The position numbers and the translations under genes were made by a program. The notes below the pieces were generated by a model. It did not search any database, was not told the DNA's origin, and worked only from the letters and a program-made list of their open reading frames with translations. From NCBI GenBank assembly GCA_963920765.1, contig OY987243.1, positions 12,338,001 to 12,402,000 on the forward strand: a DNA stretch of 64,000 nt, read 5' to 3'. This document shows positions 46,903-58,138 of this stretch, in pieces; positions within the stretch are counted from its first letter, which is position 1; each line of letters begins with the position of its first letter. Source of the DNA: Ulota crispa. Its lineage: Eukaryota; Streptophyta; Bryopsida; Orthotrichales; Orthotrichaceae.

Positions 46903-47310
46903 AATTGCTAAAGCCACACCCAAAGTTGTTAACACCACACCCAAGTGAGCATATAAGTTGAGAATTTATTACTTTTGTTTTTATTCAAGTGGTTCTTCAT
47001 TCATTAAATCATGTCATTACCACCTCCTTGAAAGAAAGAAAAACAAATAATTTTTTTTGGTTAACTTTTATTGCACTATTGCTATTTTTTGGTGTATTTT
47101 TGGTTTAAGTAATTCAAAAGTCCTATATTTTTAATTTCAAATTTGAGCACCTTCAATTTTTGTGAGTATAGCCTTCAAATGATAGAGGTGAAACAAATCT
47201 TTTGATCCAAATCAAAAAAACCTACATCAAACTCTCACATTTCATCCTCAAAACACACATTGGGGTGNNNNNNNNNNNNNNNNNNNNNNNNNNNNNNNNN
47301 NNNNNNNNNN
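46900..47310. mobile_element. GGGAATT-family MITE, copy 2, right end hidden in the assembly gap
   Basis: Left end GGGAATTGCTAAAGCCACAC, then GTTGTTAACACCACACCC. The interior is the reverse complement of the copy at 27607-28013 (TAATTCAAAAGTCCTATATT against AATATAGGACTTTTGAGTTA). The last bases before the gap (ATTGGGGTG) are the beginning of the mirrored right terminus, so the end is about 40 bp into the Ns; the end coordinate is an estimate. Confidence 0.75.
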
Positions 47311-47467
47311 NNNNNNNNNNNNNNNNNNNNNNNNNNNNNNNNNNNNNNNNNNNNNNNNNNNNNNNNNNNNNNNNNNNNNNNNNNNNNNNNNNNNNNNNNN
47401 NNNNNNNNNNNNNNNNNNNNNNNNNNNNNNNNNNNNNNNNNNNNNNNNNNNNNNNNNNNNNNNNNNN
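47268..47467. other. assembly gap, 200 N
   Basis: Exactly 200 undetermined bases, a round number that suggests a placeholder and not a measured size. Confidence 0.99.
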
Positions 47468-47665
47468 CAACTCATTCAAATTAGTGTGAAGGGGTCTTGT
47501 ACCATTCAAATGTTCACACTATCCAAACTCTCACACCAATTGAAATAACTTGAATGTGCACTGTTAGTTCCTAGGAATTAAATAGTGGATTTTTGTAAAG
47601 CTATTCATATCACATTAGCAAAATAATGAGCCCTCTAAGCGTGTCTTGGTTTATGACTCTCATAA

Positions 47666-48192
47666 CCCCTAAATGCCCAAGGGGGTAAGGGCAAAACATA
47701 GATGTATTATAAAATAATTCTTATGTAACTTTGATGAAGTTTTCTTCCAAAGAGAAAACAAGAATCATAGTGTTTAGTAATTATCCATATAGTCTGACAT
47801 TCAAAAAAAAAATTGGATTTTTATTTAATGAATTTAGAAGCATTTACCATTTAATATTCACTAAAATTAGAAATTTATGCATAGATTTTAATATTTGGTA
47901 TGATTGGTTAAAAACAATCATTCTATTGAAAATTTCAAAAACAAAATCTTTCAAAGGAGAGAATATCATTAGTTTCTTGAATTAGTAAATTTTACAACAC
48001 TAGCAAATATTGAAGTGTTTGTCATTGAAAAATTCTCCTTGATTGAATTTAACTTGGATTGATATGATTCAAGTTGGGTTGGAAATTAGACTTGATTTTC
48101 TATTACATAAATAAAAGTTAAAAAAAAAAAATCTCGAGCAGCCCGCAAAAAACGAGCAGTGACCAGAAAATGGTCGATTGAGCACTTAGGGG
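47666..48192. mobile_element. TTAA-family element, 527 bp
   Basis: Starts CCCCTAAATGCCCAAGGGGG after ATAA and ends GATTGAGCACTTAGGGG before TTAA (48193-48196). One flank has drifted from TTAA. Confidence 0.6.
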
Positions 48193-48675
48193 TTAAAATG
48201 TATTGAGCCTAGGCTAGGTACATTAGAAGTGTGTGTGAAATGTTGCTACCTTGTATGACTTTTCTAGTGTACAAGTATTAAGCACACCAAAGTTATGGAT
48301 TTAATATGGTATCCAAACTTGAGTTGACACAATCAACTGAATCAAGTACTTTGCCGCAAACTTTTTATGATTTTTTGATGTTGTGTGTTATTATGATTGA
48401 TTGGCTACCTTATTTTCATTGAAATTCAAGACTCTTAACCATCATTACAATCCAAAATTGAGAAAAGTAGGTTGTAACTTGTAAATTGTTTTTCATATCT
48501 CAAAGTACAAATTAAAATCTTTATTGAGGTACTTTGAAAGGGTCTAGAGCGGACATCTAAAGGGTTCACAATTTTGGTAATGCTTTTGTATTTATCAATT
48601 TCTAACAACCACTCTTCGAAGAAGCAGAAAAGTCAATCACGGAATGATTGCAAAGAAGCGTAAGGTAGAAGCACC

Positions 48676-48756
48676 CATAAGCGAGGCTGCCCCATAAGCA
48701 TGGCTGCCCCATAAGCATGGCTGCCCCATAAGCATGGCTGCCCCATAAGCGAGGCC
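48676..48756 (+). repeat. 17-bp tandem repeat, four full copies plus a partial
   Basis: Units of CATAAGCATGGCTGCCC (first and last have GCGAG in place of GCATG), starting at 48676, 48693, 48710, 48727 and 48744. The array grows out of the terminal inverted repeat, whose last bases (CATAAGC) are the unit's first bases. Confidence 0.92.
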
Positions 48757-48958
48757 TACATTTGTACCCAGAAGCACTAGCATGTGTCTCTATTTCTGGA
48801 AGTCAGAGGAAAAAGGCGTTGATGGGTGCTGAATGTGGCAGATTAAGGTATTGATTAACTTGGCGATAAGATGAATGTTTGACGATGTCTAAAAATGGGT
48901 CTGCACACGGAAAAAGGGTTTAGGTGAGGGGGTTAGTGGTAAGTGATTGCTGGTTTAA

Positions 48959-49866
48959 CCCTTAAAGGATCACGCGACCATATTTTGGTTGCTGGGAGTG
49001 GTTTTTGGCCTGTAGGTTGAAATCACTTAATAATTTGGAATTTGATCTTAAAATACGCATGTGATCACAAGAATTTTGTATCCATCTAAAAAAAATAACA
49101 ATACAATTGGGTATGTGAGTTGACAAAAAATGATGTTTATACGGTATGGCTTCAAAATACATATCCATTTTTTGTCAAAGATGGATCAAAGCAACAACAC
49201 AATACATCAAGTATGCAAGAAGAATGTCAAATTTCAATTGCACAATTCTAAAAAATTTCAAATTGCTTAAGAAATATGCTTGTATTGTTTACATATACGG
49301 TAGTAGTATAATTGTAGGATTTGAAGATCTACTGAAATGTTGTTGTCATTTTGGCTTTAAAATTTGTCATTCAGAATTTAAGGCCAATTCTTGATTGTTT
49401 TCACCAATTGAATTTTCCAAAATAATTATCAAATTTCTAATAGAACCGTTTTAGGGTAGCAAAGAAAGTGGGTTTTTTTACCCTTTTTGTCCACTTAACT
49501 ACACCTTGTGTGATTGCTATTTTTGTCTATTTTGTGTGAAACTAGTCTTGTTGGAAAAGTGAGAAACCCTGCTTTTTAGAAATGTAAAGCTCTTCTCAAT
49601 CAAAACTTGCATGAAAGGTTAACATTCAAAACTAAACAAGAATGAAACACAATAGATTTTCCCCACATGGCTCACTCAATCATTATAATATTTCACCTCC
49701 AACGGTAGATGTAGTTAAAATTTTGGTGTTTTACAATAAACAAGGTGTGCTTCCCATTTGTACGATTGGATTATTGAAAATGAGTCCATATTTGAGTCAA
49801 TTCCAAATATAAGCTTACAGCCCGTTTTCAGTGGATTCTGTGAAAATGGGTGTGGTTGTTAAAGGG
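48959..49866. mobile_element. TTAA-family element nested in the 2.7-kb element
   Basis: Starts CCCTTAAAGGATCACGCGAC after TTAA (48955-48958). The probable right end GTTGTTAAAGGG lies before TTAT. The right boundary is less certain. Confidence 0.45.
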
Positions 49867-51683
49867 TTATGGTGTTAATGAAATGGGTGAACATACAATC
49901 GTCAGCGACGGCCACAGTAATTTCCAGCACATATGTCGCCTCCTTGCTTTCTTCATCAATTTCTATACATATCCGTAATACACTAATGATTATTTGCTTA
50001 GTGCCATTTCTATCTCCGAGGAATGGATAGAAGTAGCCACCTCATTGGAAGTTCATCCGATATTACAGCCACCAACGCTATTGATTTCATTTTTTGTTTT
50101 TATCCTTTACTTGCCATAGATGTGGGTTGTAGGTTGATTTTTTTGCAACCCACCTTGAATTTTAGTAGTGCGTAAGTTGTAATACTTTCTCATTTAATTT
50201 AATTAGTGTTTTATCTACAAGTTTTTTTTTGCCTAAGAACTTTTAGTTATATGCATGGCAGCTCGTTAGGTTATAAATGGTAACTTTTAAGTTTAGTTCA
50301 TATATTCTTCAGTTATGTGAATTGGTGATGTCTAACATCAACCTTTAATAGTTGATTTATTTTGTTAGTTATAATGCTAAACTTGGACATTTGCAAAGTG
50401 TACACTAACAATTTTGTCAATAAGCCACTAAAAGACTATTTAGTACATTTGTACAAGCGCCAAACCTTGCCATGACACTGTAACTACAAGCAATTGTTTG
50501 AGGGAGGTGAATAAAAGCGCATTCACACTTTGCATCATATATAGTTAGGTGGGGGGAAATCAAATATGATTAATGGCTACTCAAGTTGTCTTAATCTAAG
50601 GTCCGATTAGCAACAGGGTAGCACATCAAATCGCACCTCACAACGAAAGCAGTTTTGCATCTTGAAACTTTGGCTGCATTTTAAATTTTCCTCTTTGTTT
50701 TTACAATACAATTTTAACACAACAAATTTTGAGATAGAAATTTTGCTAAATTTAGCCAGATTTATAACCGCTGATTGCCACTACTTAGAAAAAGCTAAAT
50801 CACTAAAAAAAACACTGCTGCCCATGAGCTGGTTGAAGCCACAACCTCTGGCTTTGGAGAAGTCCTTGCAAAACCTACTTTATAGGAAGCTTACAGTAGG
50901 CTGCAGGTGTTGAAACCTAGCTGACGGTGACAGGTTGTAGAGGGCTCGGTTTAGCATGCATTTACTATTGGTGGCGGGTACCCATGGAGCTGAGATCTGT
51001 GACTTTGCAGCAGTTTTTGTTATCACCTCATGTGCTTCTAGGATTTCCGAAGCTACTTTTATAACCAGGTAGCTTGGCTTTTGCTTAACCCAAGCTTGGT
51101 ATTACACAATACATCTTCATGGATTTCTGAACCACTTGTCACTGTTTTATCAAGTTTCTGAGTATCCATGATACACTATTCCAGCGTACTCTACAAACAA
51201 GCATGGGTGCATGACAATTTTGTACTTTGAAAAATTAGCAAAAATACATGCAGTAGTTGTGCATGCAACTTTTTTCCCTGAACCAATATTTTTTAATCCT
51301 TCTGGCTAATCCAGCAATATTATTTTCACCCTTGGTCACCCACCATAAACACTCTAAAACCCTTATTTGCACGCTTATGGGTGCTTCTACCTTACTGAAG
51401 AATCATACCATCAAGGACCAAACACAATAATTTAGCAAAATTACAGGTTCAACGAAGTTCATCAAACACTTGAATGAAATTCATCGACAAGCCAAAATAC
51501 GTAGATTGGACATTCCAGAGTTGCCCGAGTCCATTCAAAGCCTCACGCCCTCACATAAAAGCCCACATAATAGTCAAAGATACGTAGAATCCAGATGGAA
51601 AGGATTCAAAAACGAACACTACGACAGAAAAGTCTCTTATTCACGTACCAAAAGCCATAGTCAAAGTCATTAGAAATCTACAA

Positions 51684-51876
51684 TAGGGGGTTTCAAAGAT
51701 GGGTTTCCACCTCAGTTTCGTTCACGTGAGCAAGTGGGCATGAACAACCCGAACAAGTCACTTGGTGAATGTGTGGTGAAGACCTCTTGGAGGTTGTCAC
51801 TATATATTCACCCATGAATGAGTATAAGTTCACAACCATTTGTTCATTGATTATTTTAGATATTTGAAATCTCCTA
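51684..51876. mobile_element. TAGGGGGTTTCAAA-type MITE, 193 bp, copy 1
   Basis: Ends TAGGGGGTTTCAAAG and TTTGAAATCTCCTA are inverted. The interior GGTGAAGACCTCTTGGAGG and CACAACCATTTGTTCATTG recurs, inverted, in the adjacent copy. Confidence 0.7.
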
Positions 51877-51877
51877 A

Positions 51878-52517
51878 TAGGGGGTTTCAAATATCTCAAA
51901 AAAATGATGAACAAATGGTAGTGAACGAGTTTTTGTTCACTGGTGAACATGCATTCACGAAAGTGAATCATCCATGAGGACCTCCAAGAGGTCCTCATGA
52001 TTGGTTCAAGCGTGAACGACGTGAAACCTCACCCTCCTTGCTTCTCCCGCAAGCTTAGCTCATGTTCTTGTTGCGTTGGAGCTTGAGCCTCTTTTTGTTG
52101 TTGCCCATCTCTCGGCTCTTGCTTTGCGCCTTTGGCTTTGGCTCCGCACCTATGACTCTTGCTCTGCGCCTCTAGACAATTTGGATGCAAAGTTGATTGT
52201 CAAGTCAAAGTTATTCAAGGAATTGCAATGCACGAGAAGCAACAATGGTGGAGTTGAAGAGAACCTGATTAGAAGCAGACAATTGTGGAACCAAAAGGTT
52301 CCAAATTAGAAACAACGATGATGGAGTTCAAGGGATTCAGATTAGCTTATGGCATTGGTGATTGTGAGCAAAGGTGAAAGAGTGGTAAGTAGTTCATTAC
52401 AATTTGGATATTTGAATGGGTGACCGTGAGGACATGAACAATAGCTTGACTATCTTGTTCACCAATTTCATTCACATGAATGAAATTGGTGGTGAATGAC
52501 ATATTTGAAACCCCAAA
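51878..52517. mobile_element. TAGGGGGTTTCAAA-type MITE, copy 2, with about 0.4 kb of foreign sequence
   Basis: Starts TAGGGGGTTTCAAATATCTC, ends ATATTTGAAACCCC. Its outer parts match the other copies (GAGGACCTCCAAGAGGTCCTC region near 51980; ATTCATTCACATGAATGAAATTGG-like sequence near 52480), but 52030-52400 is unrelated, GC-richer sequence absent from the short copies. This looks like captured sequence. Confidence 0.65.
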
Positions 52518-53667
52518 AGTGTGGGACAGGGTTTTTTTTTTTTCGTTTTAGACTAAGTGCTGCATTAGCCGGAGGGACGTGACTCCAACAACCAAACTGG
52601 CTGTTTTAAGCGTGTTAGTTAACATTTTTGGAATGGACGTGGTGGCTTTATTTTATTTTTAAGCCTTCAAATAAAGGGTCTCTGACCACTTGTCATTTTC
52701 AATTGTTGCAATGATCTGGCCACGGTTGGTTCGAAACTGGTGTAATTTTGGCTACATAGTGCGCCTTTGCAAGGGGTTTCAGGCTTTTTTTAGGTGGTAC
52801 AATATGGAGACATGTTGGCAACAAAATGCAAACATATAACATGAACATGGCGATATCAGCATGATTTGGTGACCAAAATTTATATTAAACTAAGTGTAGC
52901 AGTAGAAGGTTGAAACTTGAAGGAAAATACTCCTGCCACCGTCTGCATTTCAAGTAAGCAAGCAGGACCTCTGAACTTATGGGTTAGAAGTGATAAAGCA
53001 AGATTGCAGGACCTCTCCACTTCTCGTAAACCCCTCATGGCTCCCTTACTGTTCAATCAAGAAAAGGGACATTTGAACGAAGATAAAAAGCCGGACTTCG
53101 GAACTTCTACTGAATTCCTCCTGCTTGGCTGGCTCCGCCCAGTACACACGCAAGAGAACAAGACCTTTAAGCTTGAAGCAAATCACTCTCGGCTCCCGCT
53201 GGTACAAAAGTAGGTAAAACAGGACCAGCAAACAAACACAAGCACTCCGATGCCGGATTTAGTCTGATGCTCAAAACATTTGCAGCAGTTTAGAGTTTAG
53301 GGTTATTTACCTGATATACAGAAACACTATGAAGGAAGAAGCTCAGTTTGGGATGGCCGTCTGTGAGCAATAAAGTCCTGTTCTAACCATCTGCAACCAA
53401 CAAGGAACACAATCCATGCAATAACAAATTCACCAAAGAGAAAGAATACCAAACGAGATCCACACATACACTAACAAAGTGTTGACATTAAGAGAGAGCA
53501 CAAGTAAAAAAGAATTGCAACCAGAAATCACTTGCTATCACCTGCCGATTCAATCAAACAACTACGTAGTGCTGCTCAGAATGGGCTACCCTCCACTACC
53601 TCTCCCATCTGCATACGGTTACAATCCAGAGACTCCTCCCTCTGCAACTCTGCCCAGCCTCATTCTG
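52518..53667. other. no gene recognised; possibly 3' part of the hAT-like element
   Basis: GC-richer than average with repeated words (GCAGGACCTCTGAACTT / GCAGGACCTCTCCACTTC near 52967 and 53006). It lies directly downstream of the transposase remnant, so it may be the element's untranslated end. No TIR could be assigned. Confidence 0.35.
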
Positions 53668-56600
53668 TCAGCCCAAAACACCATAACGCTGGCGCTCACT
53701 TGCTTTCAGCCATTGCTTGAAGCAGTCATCGTATGGAAATGTCTTCAAGCTGTAGAGGCTCTGGCAATGCAGCCCACAACAATGCTCAGGTGCTGGTCAA
53801 GCTGATTGTGGAGCCTGTCCTTCAAGAAGGATAAGGCAGAGACAGTGTGCTTGTCTTTGACGCTGCCCAAAACAAGAACCATGGCAATGTGTGCTAATTT
53901 CATGTACTCCCCAAAGTGCTTGCCAAGGGCGGTATTGGCATCCAATGTTCTCCACAGCTTCGTGAGGGGGTTCACCACCTGGTGTGCAGGAGCATTCAAC
54001 AGCGGCAATTCCATGGCTGCGTGCGCATTGGCAATCATCGCGATCTTGAAAAGGGGCTGCTCCAACTCCAACCAGAATTTGTCAAGCACAAGAGGAACTA
54101 GTCGTTAGCCTCTCCCTCTCCCATCCACTTCGGCTCGCAATAAAAATTCTGTAGAACGTCCAAGTGCTTGCAAAAGCTAGCCGAGCAATCCCCCTGCATC
54201 CAGTACTGAGGGTACACAACCCCCAAGGCATCCATGAGACTATGGTCAAGAAACCTGTAGGTCAACTCTTCTATCAGCTTGGCCGCTGCCTCTGCTCCAA
54301 CCAGCAAGGCAGGTTCAGTAAGAAAGCCCCAGTAGGACCAACACTACTTGAATTTCAGTAACAGTAAACATAATCAAAAGTTTCAAAGATACGTCTGAAT
54401 GAAAACTACTATTAAACAAAGCAAGGGATTTACCTTTGCAGTCACTCTGAACTGTAGCAACAATAGCCGCATAGATTTTGCGTGTCACCATGTTCTTGTC
54501 ATGGACGGCGTACAACGATTGCCCGCCTACCACAAATGTTAAATTGTCACGTGGCATGTTCAAGTTTGCCTCCCACTTCATGAGTATTTGCTCGTGAGAG
54601 CACTAAAAACTTGATTGAAAGCATGGAACTCATCCTTGCGGAAGGCGGTGTCAACATTCATATAATAACTGAATATGCTGCTCTGGCATGTCCCAAGTGC
54701 CTCTACAAAATTGCAAATGAAAGCGTTGTGCTTTTGAGCCCATTGAATCAAAGTATCCACCGCCTCTAGCATGGATAACATGGCCAACATCCTTAGCAAG
54801 ACATACGAGTCTATCAGAAGAATTAGGTTTGCTTGCACCCACATGAAACCAATTGTCACATTTGAAGAAACACGTAGAAGAAATCCACAAAGAACCACAC
54901 TAAAATAATGTCAAGAAAGTGAACTATAAACTTCATGACTGCAGCGGCATCTAAAACCTAAATATACAATATAAAAAGAACAAAAACACAAGCTGAATGA
55001 CATGGAGAGGAAGGGACATACCCCAGCCTTCTCGTCCCACTTCTTGTCATCTTTATCTTTAAGCATCATGCCAATAATGCCCTTATACTCCGCCAAGAGT
55101 TGCCTAATCGGGCCAAGGCAACTCATCCATTGTGTTTTAACATTTTAAAGCATCTTTAGCCCTTTCAATTCAAGCTACTATGCCAAAATTTAGAATTTTG
55201 TAGCCTTCTTTGGAGAATGGGCAAAGTAGACGTGAGTCATGCGGAGAACCTCTTCCACAGCGTGCATCACTATCAGTGCAGACAATGACTCCGCATCTAA
55301 ATTGAGACGATGTGCACAGTAGTGAATACCTGTCGCAAATGGTGCAAACCGCTCTTTGATTTGCGTGGTGACACTGGTCTTCAAACCTTGGAAGGTGCTG
55401 ACCCCGTCTGCTCCAAAGCAAAGCAGCTTCTCGTGCAGCTCCGCATTCGTCAAACCACCCTTAGCAATCAACGCATTAGTAATCACAGTAATAAGTTTAT
55501 TCACTGTAGCACCGCCAGACTCCATCTTCTGGATTGACAACAGCAAGGACACTCGGCACCAATTTACCACAACGTAGGCGTGAATAGCTAGCTAGATCGT
55601 GTTGTCACAAGCTGTGGTCTCATCTGCAGACACGGCAAAGTAGGTGGCGCTAGAAAGCAACCCTTTCATCCGCTACTTCACAAAATCAGGCATGTGCTTT
55701 GCCATTATCCACCCTGAACCGTCAGCCCAATGTTTGCGGGGAAGGTCAGGGACTTCGAGGAAGTCATACAACTCAAATTGCGCCTCGAACTCCAACATCA
55801 GCCTCCTACTTGTGAGCAGTTGGAAGAGAGTCGCAAATTGCACCACTAGTAGAAATTAGGTCCTAGTCAACTAGGTCACAATAACTAAACCACAACTACA
55901 CAAGTCATTTTGTAGTTGTTGTATAGTTGGTGCAATTGTGGTTTAGTTATTATGAACTAGTTGTTTAGGACATGTTTTTTTGCTAGTGCACGTGCCTCCT
56001 GCGGGACTCGCCAGTGCTACACCCTTGGATGAGTTTGCTGACGGAGAGAGGGCCATGAGCTACGTACAGGTCAATGCATTTTTTGAGGATCTCGTGCCCC
56101 CCGTGTTTGGATATCATATCCCACTTTGCAACCATTTCTATGGCTTTTCCCCGCACTGCAGAGCACGGCGTACTTTGGACCAAGTGCCTAGAACCCCCTT
56201 CCGCTACCATTAACTTGCTCTAGGGTTCTTCTGCGGCCCACTCATTGTGAAACTTCCACTGGAGGTTGTAAATTTTTTTAAGTTTTGTAAAAGCAGTCGC
56301 TCTAGACGGTCCACCAACACTTGCACCCTTCAAGTCGCTCTTCTCACTCTTTCTCTTTTTCCCAACACAAGTAGGAGGGTTCATGAAAACCTCATCGTCC
56401 GAATCAAGCATTTCGTCATCACTCAAGTCCACCTCTACATCAGAATCAGAAGGAGCCTCTTCTCCGTTTGAGAGAGGGACAATTGTAGGAGACGACAACA
56501 CAATCTCTGTGTCCCTAGATCCCAAGTTTCCCACATTTGTGTCCATGAAATCAGAATCCGAGGACCCCTCTGTAACACCTCCCACCTGAACACAATCCAG

Positions 56601-56855
56601 AGGACCTCGATTCATTGAATTCCGGCTAGAGGAGAAGTAACTCAGCATGGTCACACCGGATCATGCCCTTTTTTTTGCCTCCATTTCAAGCTCGCGCTTG
56701 GATTGCTGTGCTTTACGTTCAGCCGCCTTCACATCCTTCTTTAGCCGCTCTAGTCTCTGCTTATGCCTCTCCGACACTTTGCTTTCCGCCCCCGACAGCG
56801 CCTTCACTTTGGCAACATTAGCGACGTCCATAGCAATAGGAGTAGAGTCCGACAT
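53668..56855 (-). pseudogene. hAT-superfamily transposase pseudogene
   Basis: Similarity runs in order along the - strand. The ATG at 56855 opens a lysine-rich coiled-coil-like start, followed by an acidic, serine-rich stretch (56.2-56.65 kb). Next come a degenerate zinc-finger-like segment ending KWDMISKHGG, a core with SADETT and CFGADGVSTFQG, then GIHYCAHRLNL and YFAHSPKK, VKTQWMSCLGP (about 55.1 kb), SMLEAVDTLIQWAQK (54.8 kb), YPQYWMQGDC (54.2 kb) and the C-terminal LVLGSVKDKHTVSALSF dimerisation region (53.8 kb). This order is typical of plant hAT transposases. It is broken: in-frame stops at 56661-56663 (TGA), 56220-56222 (TAG), 55673-55675 (TAG), 55592-55594 (TAG), 55190-55192 (TAA) and more just downstream, plus a frameshift near 53740 before the last segment (FPYDDCFKQW). 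A MITE splits it at 55844-55988. Introns are likely near 55.02-54.83 kb and 54.43-54.31 kb. The element's own TIRs and 8-bp duplication were not found. Confidence 0.9.
55844..55988. mobile_element. 145-bp CACTA-type MITE inserted in the hAT pseudogene
   Basis: It begins CACTAGTAGAAATTAGG and ends CTAGTG. Nearly the whole length folds back on itself (AATAACTAAACCACAA on one arm, TTGTGGTTTAGTTATT on the other). It is flanked by the 3-bp duplication CAC (55841-55843 and 55989-55991). Removing the element plus one CAC restores the transposase reading frame across the join. CACTA termini and a 3-bp duplication are the signature of the CACTA (CMC) superfamily. Confidence 0.9.
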
Positions 56856-57698
56856 CTGCAACAAACCCTAAATCCTTGCCAATCCACAAAACCCCATACC
56901 CACTGCAAATTTGACAAGAGACAAGAGAATTCACAGAAACCCAAAACACTAAAGGAACCCCAAAGCAACTGAACGGAATTGAGGAGGATACGAGTTGCTA
57001 CAGCAATTCCACCAAAGCGCCTACAAAATCCATTGCACTTGCAGCAATGCGCCCCTAGAACAAGCCTCCACTACCTCAACATTGAAGGGAAGCCATAATG
57101 GCCAAAAATTTCAAGGAAGGAAATCGTCACCCACTAAGGCATCAATTCTGAAATTCAGTGTGGCCTCCTACGGAAACTAAACCGACATCATTGGCTGTGA
57201 ATGCGCTAAGTAGAAAATTTACTGGCGACCCTCAACCCTAGCGCATTGCCGAGTGGGCTACTCACAAATTTCAAATGAAGTGCAGGTGGCGCTAACTGAA
57301 ATCAATGCAGCAACAATGTGGCGCTATGTACATGGAGAGGGGGAGAGAAGGTGGCGATAGAGAGAGTAAACGCCTCCACAGAGTAGGATGAATGTGGCAA
57401 TTAGTGAAGCAACAGACGCGCCTACTAACAGATGTGTGGCTGTGTGACAGGTTGAGTCACAATGAGGAGGTCGTGGGAGGATGGCAACGTGAAGGTCGCG
57501 TCCCAGCTGATTACAAGCGGAATTTGCTCCAGGGCCTTAGACTGTGGTTGGTCTTAGGTGATTAATCCCCTAAAACCGCCCAAAAAATCCTACAGGCCTA
57601 GTACTAGCCTTTTTTTTGGGTGCAATCAAGCACCAAATCTCAAAAAAAAAAAAAAACCCTGGTGTGGGAGGAAGCACGTGAACAAATAGGAAACAAAG
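56856..57698. other. no gene recognised; upstream of the hAT pseudogene
   Basis: Comparatively GC-rich and low in repeats, which fits the 5' part of the hAT-like element. No TIR or duplication could be matched with the 3' side. Confidence 0.35.
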
Positions 57699-58103
57699 GA
57701 AATCACTAGAGGGACACCCCCAGTTGATACGTGGACACCCCTATAGTCCAACTTATTAAATTTGAGATTATTATTACGTTGAAATATGAGATAAAATCAA
57801 AACAATATTTTAGCGTACATTTGCGTTTACAAGCATTGCGGACATACAATAAATATGTCTCATTTGTGACATGGTATAAAGTTAAACCAATTGCTTCCTT
57901 CATTTACAAGTTATTCTTGACCATATATATGTCACAAACGAGACATATTTGTTGTATGTTTGCAACGCTTGTAGATGAAAATGTGCGCTAAAATGATGTT
58001 TTGATTTTATTACATATTTTAACGTAATAATAATCTCAAATTTAATAGGATAGGCTATAGGAGTGTCCACATAGCAACTGGGGATGTCCCCCTAGTCATT
58101 CCC
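57699..58103. mobile_element. GGGAAT-type MITE, 405 bp
   Basis: Ends GGAAATCACTAGAGGGACAC and, inverted, GGGAATGACTAGGGGGACAT. The arms continue inward (ATAAATATGTCTCATTTGTG against CACAAACGAGACATATTTGT). AAA on both sides may be the duplication. Confidence 0.85.
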
Positions 58104-58138
58104 AAAACAAAGCTACTAAAATAAGAGAAAGACTTAGC

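Larger units (their letters stand above)
48663..51392. mobile_element. AGGTAG-family TA-flanked element, 2730 bp
   Basis: Perfect 20-bp inverted ends AGGTAGAAGCACCCATAAGC and GCTTATGGGTGCTTCTACCT, flanked by TA (48661-48662 and 51393-51394). By far the largest member of its family here. It carries a 17-bp tandem repeat at its left end and a TTAA-family element, but no transposase frame I can recognise. Confidence 0.75.

Noticed and set aside
47202-47509. Open frames spanning the N block
   Set aside because: They exist only because undetermined bases contain no stops.
48676-48756. Short regular repeats as a CRISPR array
   Set aside because: Units are directly tandem without spacers and the genome is eukaryotic.
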